Assembly (NCBI GenBank): GCA_037176845.1
Contig: JAYKXP010000016.1
Coordinates: 620,001-684,000 of the forward strand
Reading direction: 5' to 3'
DNA: 64,000 bases
Source of the DNA: Paramarasmius palmivorus
Taxonomy: Eukaryota; Basidiomycota; Agaricomycetes; Agaricales; Marasmiaceae
A program made the position numbers and the translations under genes. Positions 37,852-50,015 of this stretch are shown here, one piece after another. A model generated the notes under the pieces. The model was not told where the DNA came from. It saw only the letters and a list, made by a program, of their open reading frames with translations, and did not search any database. How positions within the stretch are numbered: the first letter of the stretch is position 1; each line of letters starts with the position of its first letter.

Positions 37852-38475
37852 TGGGAGAATGCTGGACAATATAAATATACCCCTGCTATTGCGACCATTC
37901 CGAGATATCCTACATCGCCGCGCTATAGGTTTCGATGCATTGATATACTGATGATCAACAAATTCAAGTATTATTATGAGCGTCATGGTGTTCATACCTA
38001 TCAACCAATAAATTAGAATACCATACCTGATTCATGCGGCCGCAACACAGGCTCAGGTAGCTGTGCAATACCGCGGGAAGTCGAAGCGCTTGCTAGACTT
38101 TTTTCTCGTCTTATTTCTTGGGTGTACCTAGGTTTATTTCACCTCGATTCGCGGATAATCCAGCAGATGCACCCCACTTCCTGCAGACAAGTCTGATACC
38201 TGTCAATATGCGGAATCGGGAACTGCCTATCAGAGAGGATGAACGGTGGCTATCATTTCCGTTCAATGGTACGGACGTCGACCACCTACCATATGCGGTT
38301 GATTCCAATTTGTCTCGCTATCCACCACCGTCCAGCCTTGGACGCGTTCTACTGGCCAATCAACGCGTCTATTTCGTGTTCCGAGCAGGAAGGCTTAGTA
38401 TAAGCATAGATGACCTGATTTTGAAACAATGTACAAAATGGGATACATAATAAAAATGAGACCATTGCAGCGGCG
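37852..38475. other. Intergenic stretch before the FPP synthase gene
   Basis: About 620 bp. One open stretch on the plus strand (38118-38450) lacks an ATG start and any family resemblance. The left side is A/T-rich and probably holds the F-box gene terminator. Confidence 0.35.
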
Positions 38476-38479
38476 GGAA

Positions 38480-38487
38480 TATAAAAA
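38480..38487 (+). promoter_or_regulatory. TATA box of the FPP synthase gene
   Basis: TATAAAAA lies 183 bp before the chosen start, followed by a C/T-rich leader. Its position argues that the in-frame ATG at 38456 lies upstream of the transcription start. Confidence 0.45.
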
Positions 38488-38662
38488 AGTGTTGTCACAA
38501 TCACTTTGCCTTATTCCTTCCCTTGCCCCCAAACTCATCTTCTCCCCGTTCCTTAGACAGTTTGCTTGTGTTCGTGGCGCTCGTCAGAACCTTTTTCGGC
38601 AACGCTTCTTTCACCTTAACCTCCATCATCGATTCCTACTCACATCGACATCGATAACAAGA

Positions 38663-40003
38663 ATGTCCTCCACCGATAAAGCTGCTCGTCGTGCAAAATT
38701 CGAGGGCGCATGGAATGTCATCCGTGAGGAATTGTTGTCCCACTTCAAAGGCGAGGGTATGCCCCAGGATGCTGTAGAATGGTATTCGAGGGTGAGGGAA
38801 ACATCGAAAATGATTCAATTGGTTTTTAATAGTCATTTTCTTTAGAACCTCGACTACAATGTTCCAGGAGGCAAGCTCAACCGTGGAATCTCGGTCGTCG
38901 ATACTGCTGAGATCCTGAAGGGTCGCCCTCTGAACGACGAGGAATACCTGAAAGCAGCTGTCCTTGGATGGGGTGTTGAGCTGGTCAGTACTATTGGTAT
39001 GCTTTATTTTGACCGACATATACTGACGTTTTCCAGCTTCAAGCCTTCTTCCTCGTCTCCGATGACCTCATGGACTCTTCGGTGACACGTCGTGGCCAGC
39101 CGTGCTGGTACCGTGTCGAGCACCCTCACAAGATCGGCCTCATTTCCATTAATGACTCCTTCATGCTTGAGAGCGCCATCTACTACCTCTTGAAGAAGCA
39201 CTTCAAGAAAGACTCCTACTATGTCGACCTTCTTGATCTCTTCCACGAGGTCACTTACCAGACAGAGATGGGACAACTCATTGATCTCATCACCGCGCCA
39301 GAAGATTCTGTCGACTTGAACAGATTCTCCTTGAAGAAGTGAGTCCTTGATTTACGGCTTGCTATATGTCCTTTTCCTGACCGTTTGATCCAACAGACAT
39401 TCCCTTATCGTCATCTACAAAACTGCCTACTATTCCTTCTACCTTCCTGTCGCTCTCGCCATGTACATGTGCGGTGTCCCCGAAACCTACACCGACGCCG
39501 CCACTGGCAAAGTCATTAAACCTTACGAAGTTGCCAAGTCCATCCTGCTTCCTCTTGGCGAGTACTTCCAGGTACAAGACGACTTCCTCGACTTTTCCGG
39601 TACTCCCGCTCAGATCGGAAAAGTTGGAACGGATATTGTCGACAACAAATGTTCGTGGGTGATCAACACTGCTCTGGCTTTGGCTACCCCCGAGCAACGC
39701 AAAGTTCTCGACGAGAACTATGGTGTCAAGCCGACTGACGAGGAGAAGGCGAAAGCCCGTGCATTGGCCGCTAACAACAATGGGGAGGAACAAGGTTACC
39801 TAGGTGAAGCTGAGAAGAGAGTTAAGGCTCTCTTCGAGGAAATTGGCATCAGGCAGAAATACGCCGAGTATGAGGAGGGTGTCTACAAGACCTTGACAGG
39901 AATGATCGATGCCATTCCTGAGGGTGCTCCCGGGGAACAGGGTGTGTTGCGGAAGGAGGTGTTCACGAGCTTCTTGAACAAAATTTACCGCCGCCAAAAG
40001 TAA
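38663..40003 (+). CDS. ERG20: Farnesyl pyrophosphate synthase
   Basis: Condenses IPP with DMAPP and GPP to FPP, the branch point to sterols, dolichol, haem A and sesquiterpenes. Exons are 38663-38791, 38846-38983, 39037-39338 and 39397-40003, giving 391 aa. The first Asp-rich motif is [18 protein letters not shown] and the second is [19 protein letters not shown]. Other blocks are [30 protein letters not shown] and [14 protein letters not shown]. The residues before the first motif (FF) fit an FPP-length product. It is about 35-40 residues longer than yeast Erg20, mainly from an insert ending [20 protein letters not shown] and an [14 protein letters not shown] loop. It converges on the MFS gene. 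Confidence 0.96.
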
Positions 40004-40341
40004 ACCAGCAAACGGAGGATGAATGTGCATGCTCTGGTTAGAAGGAAACTCGTTGTTCAAATTGTAGTACCGATATACCTAAACACATAATATGTATCTG
40101 TAGCTTGCTCAAAACTGGGATAGATAGCTGGATGGCCATTTCATTAAACCCGTAGAGATATGACATTCGTCGAATACAATAATAATAATACATTGAACCC
40201 GAACGTGTCCTAGTGCAAGAGTACGGTATAGATTAGATCCAGCTCTATTGTATATCCCAAGAATCCAAGAATGTGTATACGTGAACGTGTCATCAACAGT
40301 CGTCAGAAAAATGATGATAAATAATCAGAAGCTCTAGCTGT

Positions 40342-42395
40342 TTATGCAGCGTGCATAGTTGGAGGCCCATTTTCACTCTTCTTCATATTCTTCCACTCTA
40401 TAGCCAAAGAGCCGAACAACGTGAGGCAAGCTGTAGCGACGGAAACATAATACGCATCCACCAACGCATCGTTGTACACCTGTATCACCCTCTGCAGGAA
40501 CTGCTCAGGGACGACATTTTTGAGACTAGTGGCTCCTGCCGCGAGAACGAGTGCAGGGTTGACGTCAGGCACGTTCTTTGCGATACCAGTCGCCAATTTG
40601 TTGGAGAAAACGTTCTGGCCAATGGAAATGAAAATCGCGCCACCAACTGTTTGCATGAACACGATGATGGCAGTGCCACTGGGCACATCCGCCAGAGGAA
40701 GAACCGTTTGAGCAGCCATGAGAGGTTGCTGCATACCAGATCCAATTCCGAAACCTGATAAAACGATTAGCATGAACGCTCTCACGAAGAAGGAGAACTA
40801 ACCAAAGACAATTTGGTACCCAATCCAGCGAGCTGTGCTCGTTCCGGGCTCAAAGGTAGATATCAATCCCGCTCCTACCGAGGCCAGAATCGTGCACAAA
40901 ATCATCCAGGGGGCATAATAACCGGTGGCAGAGATTATGGCACCCGAGACCAGGGACGCCACGACAACAGAAAGAATCATAGGGAGGTTGTCAATGCCTG
41001 ATCGTACGGCCGATGTTCCTTTGATAGCCTGGAACCAGATCGGGATCTATGTTATGAAAGATTATCAGCGTGAACTGCATGCATGAAGCGTAGAGAGTAC
41101 TCACGAAGTACACCAAGATAAAGAAAGAAGCACCGAGACTAAATGCAAATAGGGCTGATGCGGCAATGCTACGTTGCAAGAGGATGCGTGGAGGGACTGT
41201 GGCGTCGTCTTGTTTCCATATCTGAATCCCAATGAAAATGAGGATGAGGACACCAGATACCACGAACAGTGCGATAACACGTCCACTGTGCCAGGGGTAT
41301 TTAGTGCCGCCCCATTGTAGAGCAAGTAATAGACATATGATAGCAGGAAGAAAGACCAAGGTACCCCAAGAGTCAAACTTTCTGAGTCCATCGCGCCAGT
41401 CGGTGATTGCTTTGGATCGCTTGGGAGATTTAAAGAAGAGAGCGATGACTGCCATTGTTATACCACCAATCGGGAGATTGATGTAAAAGCACCTGGAGGC
41501 CCGGCCAATTAGAAGCCGACTTGTAAACAAGCGAGCGGGACATACCATCTCCATGTCACCTTGTCAGTGAAGACACCGCCGAGTAATGGCCCCGCAACTT
41601 CAACAAAAAGTGAGCTAAGCTCCGGAGGAGGAAAAGAAACCTCAAGATACCTGATGCAACACCATACATAGCACCTATAACTCCAGAAAAGAGGGGCCGT
41701 CGTGATAGTGGAACGGAGTGGGCGATGATAATAAGAGCCCCTGAGAAGACACCTGCAGAACCAATTCCTGCGACAGCGCGCCCAATTATCAACGCGTCGG
41801 AGGTAGGCGCGACGCCACAAACGAGAGAGCCGATTTCGAAAATTCCAATCGCAACAAGGTACGTCCATTTGATGGAGAAGAATGTATAGAATTTGCCGAA
41901 GAGTAGCTGAAAAGCTGCCGTTGTAAGCAAGTACGCTGATCCGTACCAGCCTACGTCGTCCAGTGATTGGAAATGATCTGTGATTTTTGGCTATGAGGCA
42001 CATATTCAGAGGTATTCGATTGAGGCGGGTATGTCTCCACTCACGATAGCTGTTGCTATGATTCTTTTACCCGCACAACGTCAGAATGGCACATTATTCG
42101 GTTCAAGGCAGCAAACTTACGTGTTATCCTGAGAAAAGGTGTACAGTCAGTATACTGCGCCGCGTGTTGCATGAAAAAAAACACGCACTAGAGCCATAAG
42201 AAACACCGAAAGGCATAATGCAACCACAATGAGTGCCAGTTTCAGCCCTTGGGGGTACTCCTCGACCACTTCCTCTCCTGGAGTCTTCTCTTTACTGGGT
42301 ACATCTTCAAGGTCTGCACGGTGCACCGAGACTGTAGGGGATGTATCGTCAGTGCTGTCCTTGTGCCTCTTTATGTGTTCCTTGGTGTGGGACAT
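40342..42395 (-). CDS. MFS transporter, DHA2 (14-helix) drug:H+ antiporter type
   Basis: Eight exons: 42189-42395, 42121-42128 (8 nt), 42045-42063 (19 nt), 41651-41990, 41546-41597, 41105-41492, 40803-41046 and 40342-40754, giving 556 aa. A hydrophilic N-terminus of ~50 residues is followed by helix 1 and the DHA2 motif LDNTIIATAIPKITD, which is assembled from three exons. Motif C is visible as [20 protein letters not shown]. Further marks are [26 protein letters not shown] and [20 protein letters not shown]. About 14 helices are countable. Such fungal proteins export toxins, secondary metabolites or siderophores; no biosynthetic cluster surrounds it, so the substrate is open. Confidence 0.93.
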
Positions 42396-42409
42396 GATGG
42401 CGAAGAGTG

Positions 42410-43320
42410 AGGCAAGGAGAGCCAGCGCTCTCTACTTAAAGCCTTTAAACAGTGGCTCCTATTCAATATCAGAAACAAGCCGCCGTGACTCGTAAGAGAT
42501 CCAACTGTTGGCCGTTTAGCCAGTTTTTCCCAGGCGAACTTGGTATCGATCAATGTCCCTGCCAACGTCAACATCCTGAATCGGCGAGGTCACCCTGAGG
42601 CCTCTCGTCAGCAAAACATGTCATCCAGACTGAAAACGTAGTCCCTGCGGCTTCTTGCGGCGATAACATTTAGAAGAGTCTTAGTCTAAGATTCAAGAGG
42701 ACCCAGAAGGAGTGAAATTTTTGCTCCATTGATGTAATGGGTACATTCAAGTGCCACGTCGATTGGGCAAGGAAGCGATTGCGGATCGAAATTGGTGTAA
42801 TTGCTGATGGGACCCATGGCCATGGTCTGGTGTTGAACACATACACTCGCAATTGTAGCTCGATCTTTCCCTTCAAAAGGTTTGGAATCAGTTCGACTTG
42901 TGCGTGCTTTCATTTTTACACGGCGACACTAGACGAAGGTTCCAATGGATGGTCCCGTGAGCTCGTATTGTGCAATTATACTGAAAGCAAGATACAGGAT
43001 CCACAAAGCCGGCGAAGCCTAGACCTGATGCAGATGAGCTGCGTCAAACGGGCGGTGTAACAGTACGCACTAAACCGTGTTGTATCCCTAATAGACCTCG
43101 TGTTCTCGGTCGTGTAAGTCCTATTCCAAGACCGAACTTTCTACATGTGGCCATGTCACGCTTCATGCTTTCTGGGAACTACAAGTCAAAACGTACAGTA
43201 AATGAAGTTGCTGGTGCGAATTATGCATTATGAATGTGATGGAATAAACACAGATGCAGATGCCGAAGATGAATGAGAAAGATGTAATTTCTACAAGAAA
43301 TCGGAAAGCAATACATTACA
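42410..43320. other. Gap between MFS gene and nucleoporin gene; no gene seen
   Basis: About 900 bp. Open stretches at 42686-42913 (minus) and 42737-43060 (plus) overlap each other and show no family signal. The left end is the promoter of the MFS gene. Confidence 0.4.
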
Positions 43321-43334
43321 CCCCAAATGACCAG

Positions 43335-46300
43335 CTATTTTGATTGCTGCGAACCTGTGCCATTCGAACTTCCGAATGAAAAAGGGTTGCCGCTGGACGA
43401 CGTGCCATTACTGGTATTGGCACCACCAAATGCTGATGTACCGAATGTAGATCCTCCGCCGAACGGCGAAGGGTTGGCATTAGGAGCAAACGGAAAGTTT
43501 CCTCCAGCAGCAGGCGTGGAAGATGACGTGGCTGAAGGAGTTGCACCGAAGGAGAATGATGGTGTTCCGGTAGCCGGTGTTGTCGACGAGCTAGACGGGA
43601 ACGAAGATTTCGGTGCCTCGGTGCTTGTATTTGTCGAGCTACTAGCACCTGCAGCAGCGCCTCCGAATGAGAATTTTGATTTGCCACCATCCGCTGGTTT
43701 TGTGCCGAAGATGTTAGAGCCTGTAGATGTAGACGTGCTTCCAAATCCACCAAAAGGCGATGGTGTCGGTGCCGACGTCGAGGCTCCTGTCGTCGTGGAT
43801 GTCGCTGCATTGTTTCCGAAAGGTGCTCCGAACGCTGATTTCGAGGACTCTGAAGGCTTATTGAACGAAAATGCGCCAGTGGACGCTCCGTTAGGTGTGC
43901 CGAATGGGGACGATTTGGTTTCTGTGTTCGTGGATGACCCTGTGGTAGTAGTAGGTGCTTTGGTACCAAAGATACCGGGCGCCGAGGAACCAGTTATCCC
44001 AAACGGTGACGGTGTGCTAGAAGTAGCACCACCAAACACAGACTTGGGTTGTTCAACAGGTTTATCACTTCCAGCTTCTTTGTCTTTTCCACCTCCAAAT
44101 GCACTGCCGAACGTTGATGCAGTAGTAGTAGCTCCCGAAGGCGTGCTAGCAGGGGTGAACGAACCTCCAAAAGGACTAGGCCCTGACGAACTTCCAAAGG
44201 CTGGGAACGCGGGCCTGGCAGCAGGAGCAGGAGCAGGAGCAGCGGTACTGTTGTTGGATGGGTTACCAAAGCTGAATTTCAGTCCATTTGTGGCACCCGC
44301 AGTCGGGTTGGAGGATGTTGCACTGCTTTCAGTTGGCTTGAAACCAAATGGACTGGCAGGTTTCGGTTCTGCGGTCGGGGCAGGTGTTGTGCTCGTGGTA
44401 GCAGGTGTCGAGGCTCCTGATGTTGGACCTTTCGCCGCAAAACTGAACTTGAGTGGCGCAGGGGCTGCCGCACTTTCCGTTGAGGGTTGCTGATTTACGT
44501 TTGTTGAGGACGAAGGCGCAGATACCGGTGCAGCAGGTTTGGCGAACGAAAACACTGGTGCAGAGGTACTGTTTGTAGGTGCACCGGACTGAAGGGGTTG
44601 GGGCTGTGGTTTGAATGACGCTTCCGCCGGGTTAATTCGCGAAAGTAGCGACGACGATCCTCCAGCGTTATCCTTTTTCTGCTCTGGCCTTGCGTCGGAA
44701 CCTGTTTTCGGAGGTCCAAAGAAATTGGGCACAGTCGTTGTGGGGGTTGTACCACTGTTTGGTTGGCTTGGAGCCGATGAAGGGAAGCCGAGTCCGATGG
44801 AAGGTTTGGGTCCCTCTGCAACGGCAGCTGCTGGCTTTGCGAACGAGAATCCAGACGGAGTAGCAGCTGCGGCAGCCGCCGGTGTAGCTGTGGGTGCACT
44901 TGGTGTAGTGGCAGCTGGAGCGGAAGAGGTAGCGGCTGAGGGACCAAACGAGAACGACGTCTTCGGTTGCGGTGACACAGGTGCTGGGTTGGGTGTAGCA
45001 CTGGATGGAGTAGGGGTAAGCGAGAACGGAGGCGTAGGAGTCGCAGCCTTTGACTTGTCATCAGTAGCTGATGTCGCAGGTGGGCCAAACGACAACTTGG
45101 GCACACTAGGAGCAGCCGGCGTGCTTGAGGTAGCGCCTCCCAGAGAGAATGTGGGCATTTTCGGCGCTTCCTTCTCCTTTGTCTGATCCTCAGGAGGTTT
45201 CGTTACCGATATTGTCGGTAGAGTTGGTGCCTTCTCCTTGGCCTCCTTCTCCTTCCGCTCCCTCTCAAGTCTCTCCTCCTCTTGCTTCTTCTTATCATTT
45301 GCTTCTCTCATACGCATCATAGCTTTTGCCTCTAGGTCTTGCTTTTCCCATTTCGAATACTGCCTGTAGCGACCTATCCTCGGACTATTCAGGCTATTCG
45401 TACTATCTGCAAGGCCAGGAGATGGTGGAGCAGAGTTGGTATCGACAGTCACCGAGCCCCGGAACGACGATGAAATCCGGCCATTCTTTGGGAATGGACT
45501 CGCGGGTTGGCCAGCCGCAGTAATGGAGCGAACGAGAGCGCCCGTGCCATTGGCAGTGTTCGACTTCCGCGGCGAAGTTTCAAACGGATTGGTATTCTGA
45601 GTCGCTGGCGCATGTGAGATAGTCGACTCCCACAAAAGATGTTTGCCCTTGACGGGCGGAGGTGTGGTTGCCTGTATCGTGGTTAGTGCTATCTCATTGA
45701 TGGATGTTCGGGTGACTCACAGGTGTTTCAGTGGGAGATGCTGTTTGCGAATCCTTGGATGACTGATAGAGAATACCTTGCGCAGCCGCAGCCTGGTATT
45801 GCTCGTCCGTAAGCCACGCTTCCACGTAAACATCATGTACTGCACTACGATCTGGGTGGACGGAGTCCTCAGGCTAGGTGGATGTGTCATGAACAAAGCA
45901 AGCAGGCGACAAAGGAAAGACATACCATAATGAATCTTTGTCTTGCTTTCTTCAAAAGAGTTTCCCTCAGTCTCTGACCATTCTGACCAATCTTATAGGT
46001 GACACCATTGCTGGTCCACTCTTCTCCGATCTTCCTTCCCTTCACTGTAGTGCGGCCTGTCTGGGAGTCGTCCATTGACACATCACTGAGTCTTTCCTCT
46101 TCACTACGCTGGCTCTTCTTTCCGCGTTTCTTCTTCGAAATGCGACGAGAAGTAATGTCAAGAGAGCCTTCACTTGAGTCACTCGAGTCACCATTCTCAT
46201 CGTCGACATCCCTATCTCTCTTTCTTCCACGCGAAGACGACGACAGATGCGCGTCCGATCTTCTCTTATTCCTTCGTTTCCTATGCCTAGATTTGTGACC

Positions 46301-47523
46301 ATATTCCTCGGTGTCTTGTTCAACGTTCTCGTCCTCCTCATCACCACCGAACGACGAACCGGCCTCTGCGCGATCTCTCTTCTTGCCCCGCGATGACGGA
46401 ACACGGACGAGCTCTCCGACACCGTCGATCTCTTCGTCGTCAACATCCATTCCATCATTAGAGACCTTACGTTGCCTCTTCTCTCTCTGGCGTCCTTCAT
46501 CCTCGTAACTCCTTTTCGGCCCTCTCGAGCTCGAAGCCCCTCCATAGGAGTATGTATTCTCCCATTCAGGCTCCTCATCTCCATCTATAAACTCGTCACC
46601 TTCGACACGAGTTTTCTTTGGGTCATTCTCTTCGTCATCTGAGTGATCGTACCCTTCGCCACCAAAGGCACGTTTCCTCCGATCATCGTTAATATAGTTT
46701 GAATTGTTGCTACTTTTGAGTATCCCGAGGCTCTTTCGATCGCTTACGCGCCGCGAACCCGAAGAAGATGGTAGAGGAGCGAGCTCCGCATGTATGTCAA
46801 GTGGTGAAGCACTAGTGTTGTATCCGTCGGCGAAGGTAACACGGTTGGGATGTGCGGGGCTGTATTACGTGTCAGGAGTCCATAATCAATAAAGGAGCGT
46901 GTGTTGAACGTACTGTGGGCTCAAATGGGAATAGCTTGTCGAAGGCGCGGAAGGAATGCTGTCCGCGTAAGTCGGGTCGTATTGGCCTGGAAGCACTGCT
47001 GTGGATCGTGTGCTCGAGGCATGCTGTGCAGCTGATAAAATATAAATATTAGAGGTGTGTTGATTTAGGATAGGTGCAGGACGTACCTGGACGATGTCTG
47101 ACTTGTTCGGGCGGTGCATTTCGTTGGTCTAGGGATGATGATACTGCCTGTTCTACACGACGTCTCCTCGCCTTCCTCTGGTCCTGCTCCTCCCGAGCTA
47201 ACTGTGCAGCTGCATATGCTACGTTGAATGGTCGATGGTCATTGTCCGGTATTCCGTACTTTCTACGCATAGAACTAGAAGAGGATTCAAGTCAGTCCCT
47301 GATGAAATTGCCAAATAAAGTGGTCAACGTACAGTTTGTATTCCTTCTCCCGCCATCTCCAGAAAAGATCCCATAGACGGGCGAGAACGACATAGGACGT
47401 GAGACAGAAACCGAGAGCAAGGGCAAACTTGATAGGAAAAGAGAGGCTGGACCAGGAGCCAGCTCTCTTGGGTCCAATGGGTAGGGTCTCAGCCCCCAGA
47501 ATATCCGCGTACTCGTCAGCCAT
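43335..47523 (-). CDS. FG-repeat nucleoporin with an N-terminal membrane segment (POM121-like layout)
   Basis: Six exons: 47333-47523, 47087-47274, 46914-47031, 45926-46859, 45721-45873 and 43335-45671, giving 1306 aa; every join keeps frame. Residues ~31-53 are one strongly hydrophobic helix (IKFALALGFCLTSYVVLARL), followed by a basic stretch. The middle (to ~500) is highly charged, with several NLS-like clusters (SRGKKRDR, HRKRRNKRR, SKKKRGKK) and acidic patches. Then comes a coiled-coil-like KKQEEERLERERKEKEAKEK segment. The last ~600 residues are Ser/Thr/Ala/Pro-rich with FxFG, GLFG-like and FG motifs (FSFG many times, ending NPFSFGSSNG). FG domains bind karyopherins in the pore channel. 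A membrane anchor on the same chain is like vertebrate POM121. Classical Nup1/Nup153-type assignment is the alternative if exon 1 belongs to another gene. Confidence 0.8.
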
Positions 47524-48237
47524 TCTCTGATGAGGGTTAGAGCAAAAACGCAAAGCGTGACAATTGCGACACCATGTCACAGTAACACACACTGAGTTTG
47601 CCTAGTTTGGAAATTTCACACGAACCCCACGTGCCCTGCTGTACGTATAACTTGAACTTGGCGAAAAATTTTCTTCTCCCCGGCTTTCACCTCGACCATC
47701 AACAAATGCAATGTCCTTGGTTATGTTTCCGTCCAGCATTTATTCCTTACCACTGTTACTGCAATCACTGCACATTCCTGTATCCTTCTCAACTCCCCCA
47801 CTCGTCAATGCCTAGGAACACGGCTCACAGTGCCTTCGTTACCTCTACTGTCTTGTGGAAGATTGATACATGTTTGATCCACACTTGAATCGCCAGCCTT
47901 CTTGGCTATGTCATGGTTATTCGAGTACTAAGTCGAATAGACATATTGTATAGTGTAGTATAGGAATATAGCATTCGTATCTTCTAAGATTTCGCGGGTC
48001 CGTCGCCATCGCACGTCCTTTTCCAGCCTTGCAGCCGTATAACAACACTGCCCAGAGTACTCTTTTGCAATACTTGCATTGTCAGCGCGCGCAGAAAGAT
48101 TCCGCTATACCCAGCGGTCGTGGGAACTATCAATAAATATAAATCTGACGACTGAGAAGGGGCAGATTTCTTGTCCTCCAACTCCCAGCCAGCGCCGTTT
48201 CCTTCTCCCCTTATAGTCTCTTCCCCCAATACACAAC
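47524..48237. promoter_or_regulatory. Divergent promoter region between nucleoporin and cytochrome b5
   Basis: 714 bp with no supported gene. The right half has C/T-rich tracts just before the cytochrome b5 start (CTTCTCCCC near 48200). Confidence 0.35.
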
Positions 48238-49001
48238 ATGTCCAAAGTCGTCAAGTACGAGGAGCTCCAACAGCACGCCACCAAGGACAACCTTTGGGTC
48301 TTGATTAATGGCAAAGGTACTGTAGCTCTTCGAGCCAATCAAATTCTCTCCTTTTGTCTGACTCTTGGGCTCCCCCACAGTTTACGATGTGACCAAGTTC
48401 ATTGACGAGGTACTTGGTCCTTTTAAGTATATGTAACTGGAGCGGTATCTTACCCATGGATTCGTCCTGTGTAGCATCCCGGAGGTGACGAGGTTATCCT
48501 AGCTGAAGCTGGTGGTACGTGGCCAGATCAACCAAGTTCTGGTACTTCAATTGACCTTTTATTTCAATAGCCCGTGACGCGACAGAGGCTTTCGAGGACG
48601 TTGGTCACTCAGACGAAGCTCGTGCACTTCTCCCAGGAATGCTGGTCGGTGACTTTGAGGAGTCTGATGTACGTCCTTCTCACCGTGCTTTGTTACCACC
48701 CATGACTGACTGTCGACCTCGTATCCCGTAGAAACTCCAAAGCAGACCCGGCGGTTCTTCAGTACAGGCAGCCAAGGTTGCAAATGCAGTAGAGACAGGC
48801 TCCAAGTACGTTCATTCCGTCACTCACACAGTCACCCATTCTGACTGAGCAATCCTTCTCTTTCTCACACTACACTCCATTCCATGCTTTACTATTCTTG
48901 CTCATCGTGCCCGGCATGACTCGAACAGCTTAATGTACTTCGTTCCTCTTGGTCTCCTTGGTGCCTACTTCGGCTGGAGATACTACAGTGGATCCGCTTA
49001 A
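48238..49001 (+). CDS. Microsomal cytochrome b5
   Basis: Tail-anchored ER haemoprotein donating electrons to sterol and fatty-acid desaturases and P450s. Exons are 48238-48316, 48381-48409, 48475-48514, 48571-48668, 48732-48805 and 48929-49001, giving 130 aa. The haem-binding core has VYDVTKFIDEHPGGDEVILA with the first axial His in HPGG, and DVGHSDEARALL with the second axial His. A linker with GGSSVQAAKVANAVETGS leads to the C-terminal membrane helix LMYFVPLGLLGAYFGWRYYS, which is the ER tail anchor. It may serve sterol synthesis along with Erg27 nearby, but that is inference. Confidence 0.96.
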
Positions 49002-50000
49002 AATTGTGTCTAGACTGGAGGTCATCCCACGACGTCGTATCCCTCTGTCCCTAATTATCATAAGCACTATTTGTTTCTTCCTTCCATCCGGAGGCCGAAT
49101 CCGAACTTGCTTACGGCGTCGTAACATTCATTAATAGAGATGATCTGGAGCGCAATAGCTGGCGCCATGGGGGTATCATATGTTGTTCAGAGTGTATACC
49201 ATATTTCTAGCTACATATCTGCTTGTCTTTTCTTTGTTAGCAATGTAATGACTTTTTTGACTGCTCTTGAAAAGTGGCCTGCTGATATGCTATGTATATC
49301 AACGTTGGGCTCCATCCCAAGCTTCTATGTTGTCAACATGTGATAAGTGTGGCTCGTTCCACCATCTGCTACTGTCTTCCATCTCAAGACCCCGACGGTG
49401 ATAGACGTGAAAAACGACGTGATAAGTAGCGTCTAGCCTGGGTCCCGAACGTGAACGACCATCATTCATCAGAGTAAGGGCCGATATCAACGTAGGCGCC
49501 ACGTCAGCCTGAGGGGAATGAAGAGCGCCGCTAGGTGTATCTCATCGGTCGCGACATCCGCAAGGATGTCGAGCGAGATTCGAGAACGCTTCAGCGCGAC
49601 GTTCAACGCTTTGCGGAAATGGTCGACTGATGTTATGTCGACGTCCCGTTCACCTGCGGTCGATGTTACTCCGGAGTTCCGAAGGTACAAAAGGGCTGAA
49701 CCACAACGATAGATTTATTTGGATTTTGTACATGATAGCAACGACACAGAACAATATACTGGAACTAAGCAAGCAATTTTTATAACAACTTTTTTGAGAG
49801 CAAGCAGAGGGTAACAGCAAAAGACTTCGAAAACATAACCAAAAACAAAGCAAAGCAAAGCACGACAGATTGTGATATGTATACCTAGATTGTTCTTTCC
49901 CATTTTTCTTCAAGGCCTTACCCACTCCATCAGCTTCCTGAAAGAAAGACACAACCTATGCACACTGAGGCTGGCGCCAACATTGGAATTTGACCCCAGC
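49002..50000. other. Convergent 3' region between cytochrome b5 and RNase III genes
   Basis: About 1 kb without a supported gene. It contains an A/C-rich imperfect GCAAA/AGCAAAGC repeat at 49845-49862. Part of the distal C-terminus of the RNase III gene may lie at 49890-50015. Confidence 0.35.
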
Positions 50001-50015
50001 TGCAGTCTGAAATGG

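Noticed and set aside
38118..38450. 110-codon frame between the F-box and FPP synthase genes
   Set aside because: It lacks an ATG at its start and shows no family pattern; overlaps the promoter of the FPP synthase gene.
38429..38662. Upstream in-frame part of FPP synthase as a certain mitochondrial isoform
   Set aside because: A TATA box at 38480 implies transcription starts after the upstream ATG; kept only as a low-interest finding and not used for the CDS start.
43327..44493. 388-codon plus-strand open frame rich in PNG/PNE and valine
   Set aside because: It is the reverse-strand shadow of the FG-repeat region; low-complexity repeats keep the opposite strand open. The minus-strand frame has splicing and motif support.
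44611..45186. Plus-strand and second minus-strand long frames over the nucleoporin (also 43316-43969, 44495-45106)
   Set aside because: Shadows of the same repetitive coding sequence; no start context, introns or homology.
49650..49952. 100-codon hydrophobic minus-strand frame after the RNase III gene
   Set aside because: A/T-rich 3' region; hydrophobicity follows from base composition. It may include untranslated or last-exon sequence of the RNase III gene, but no independent support.
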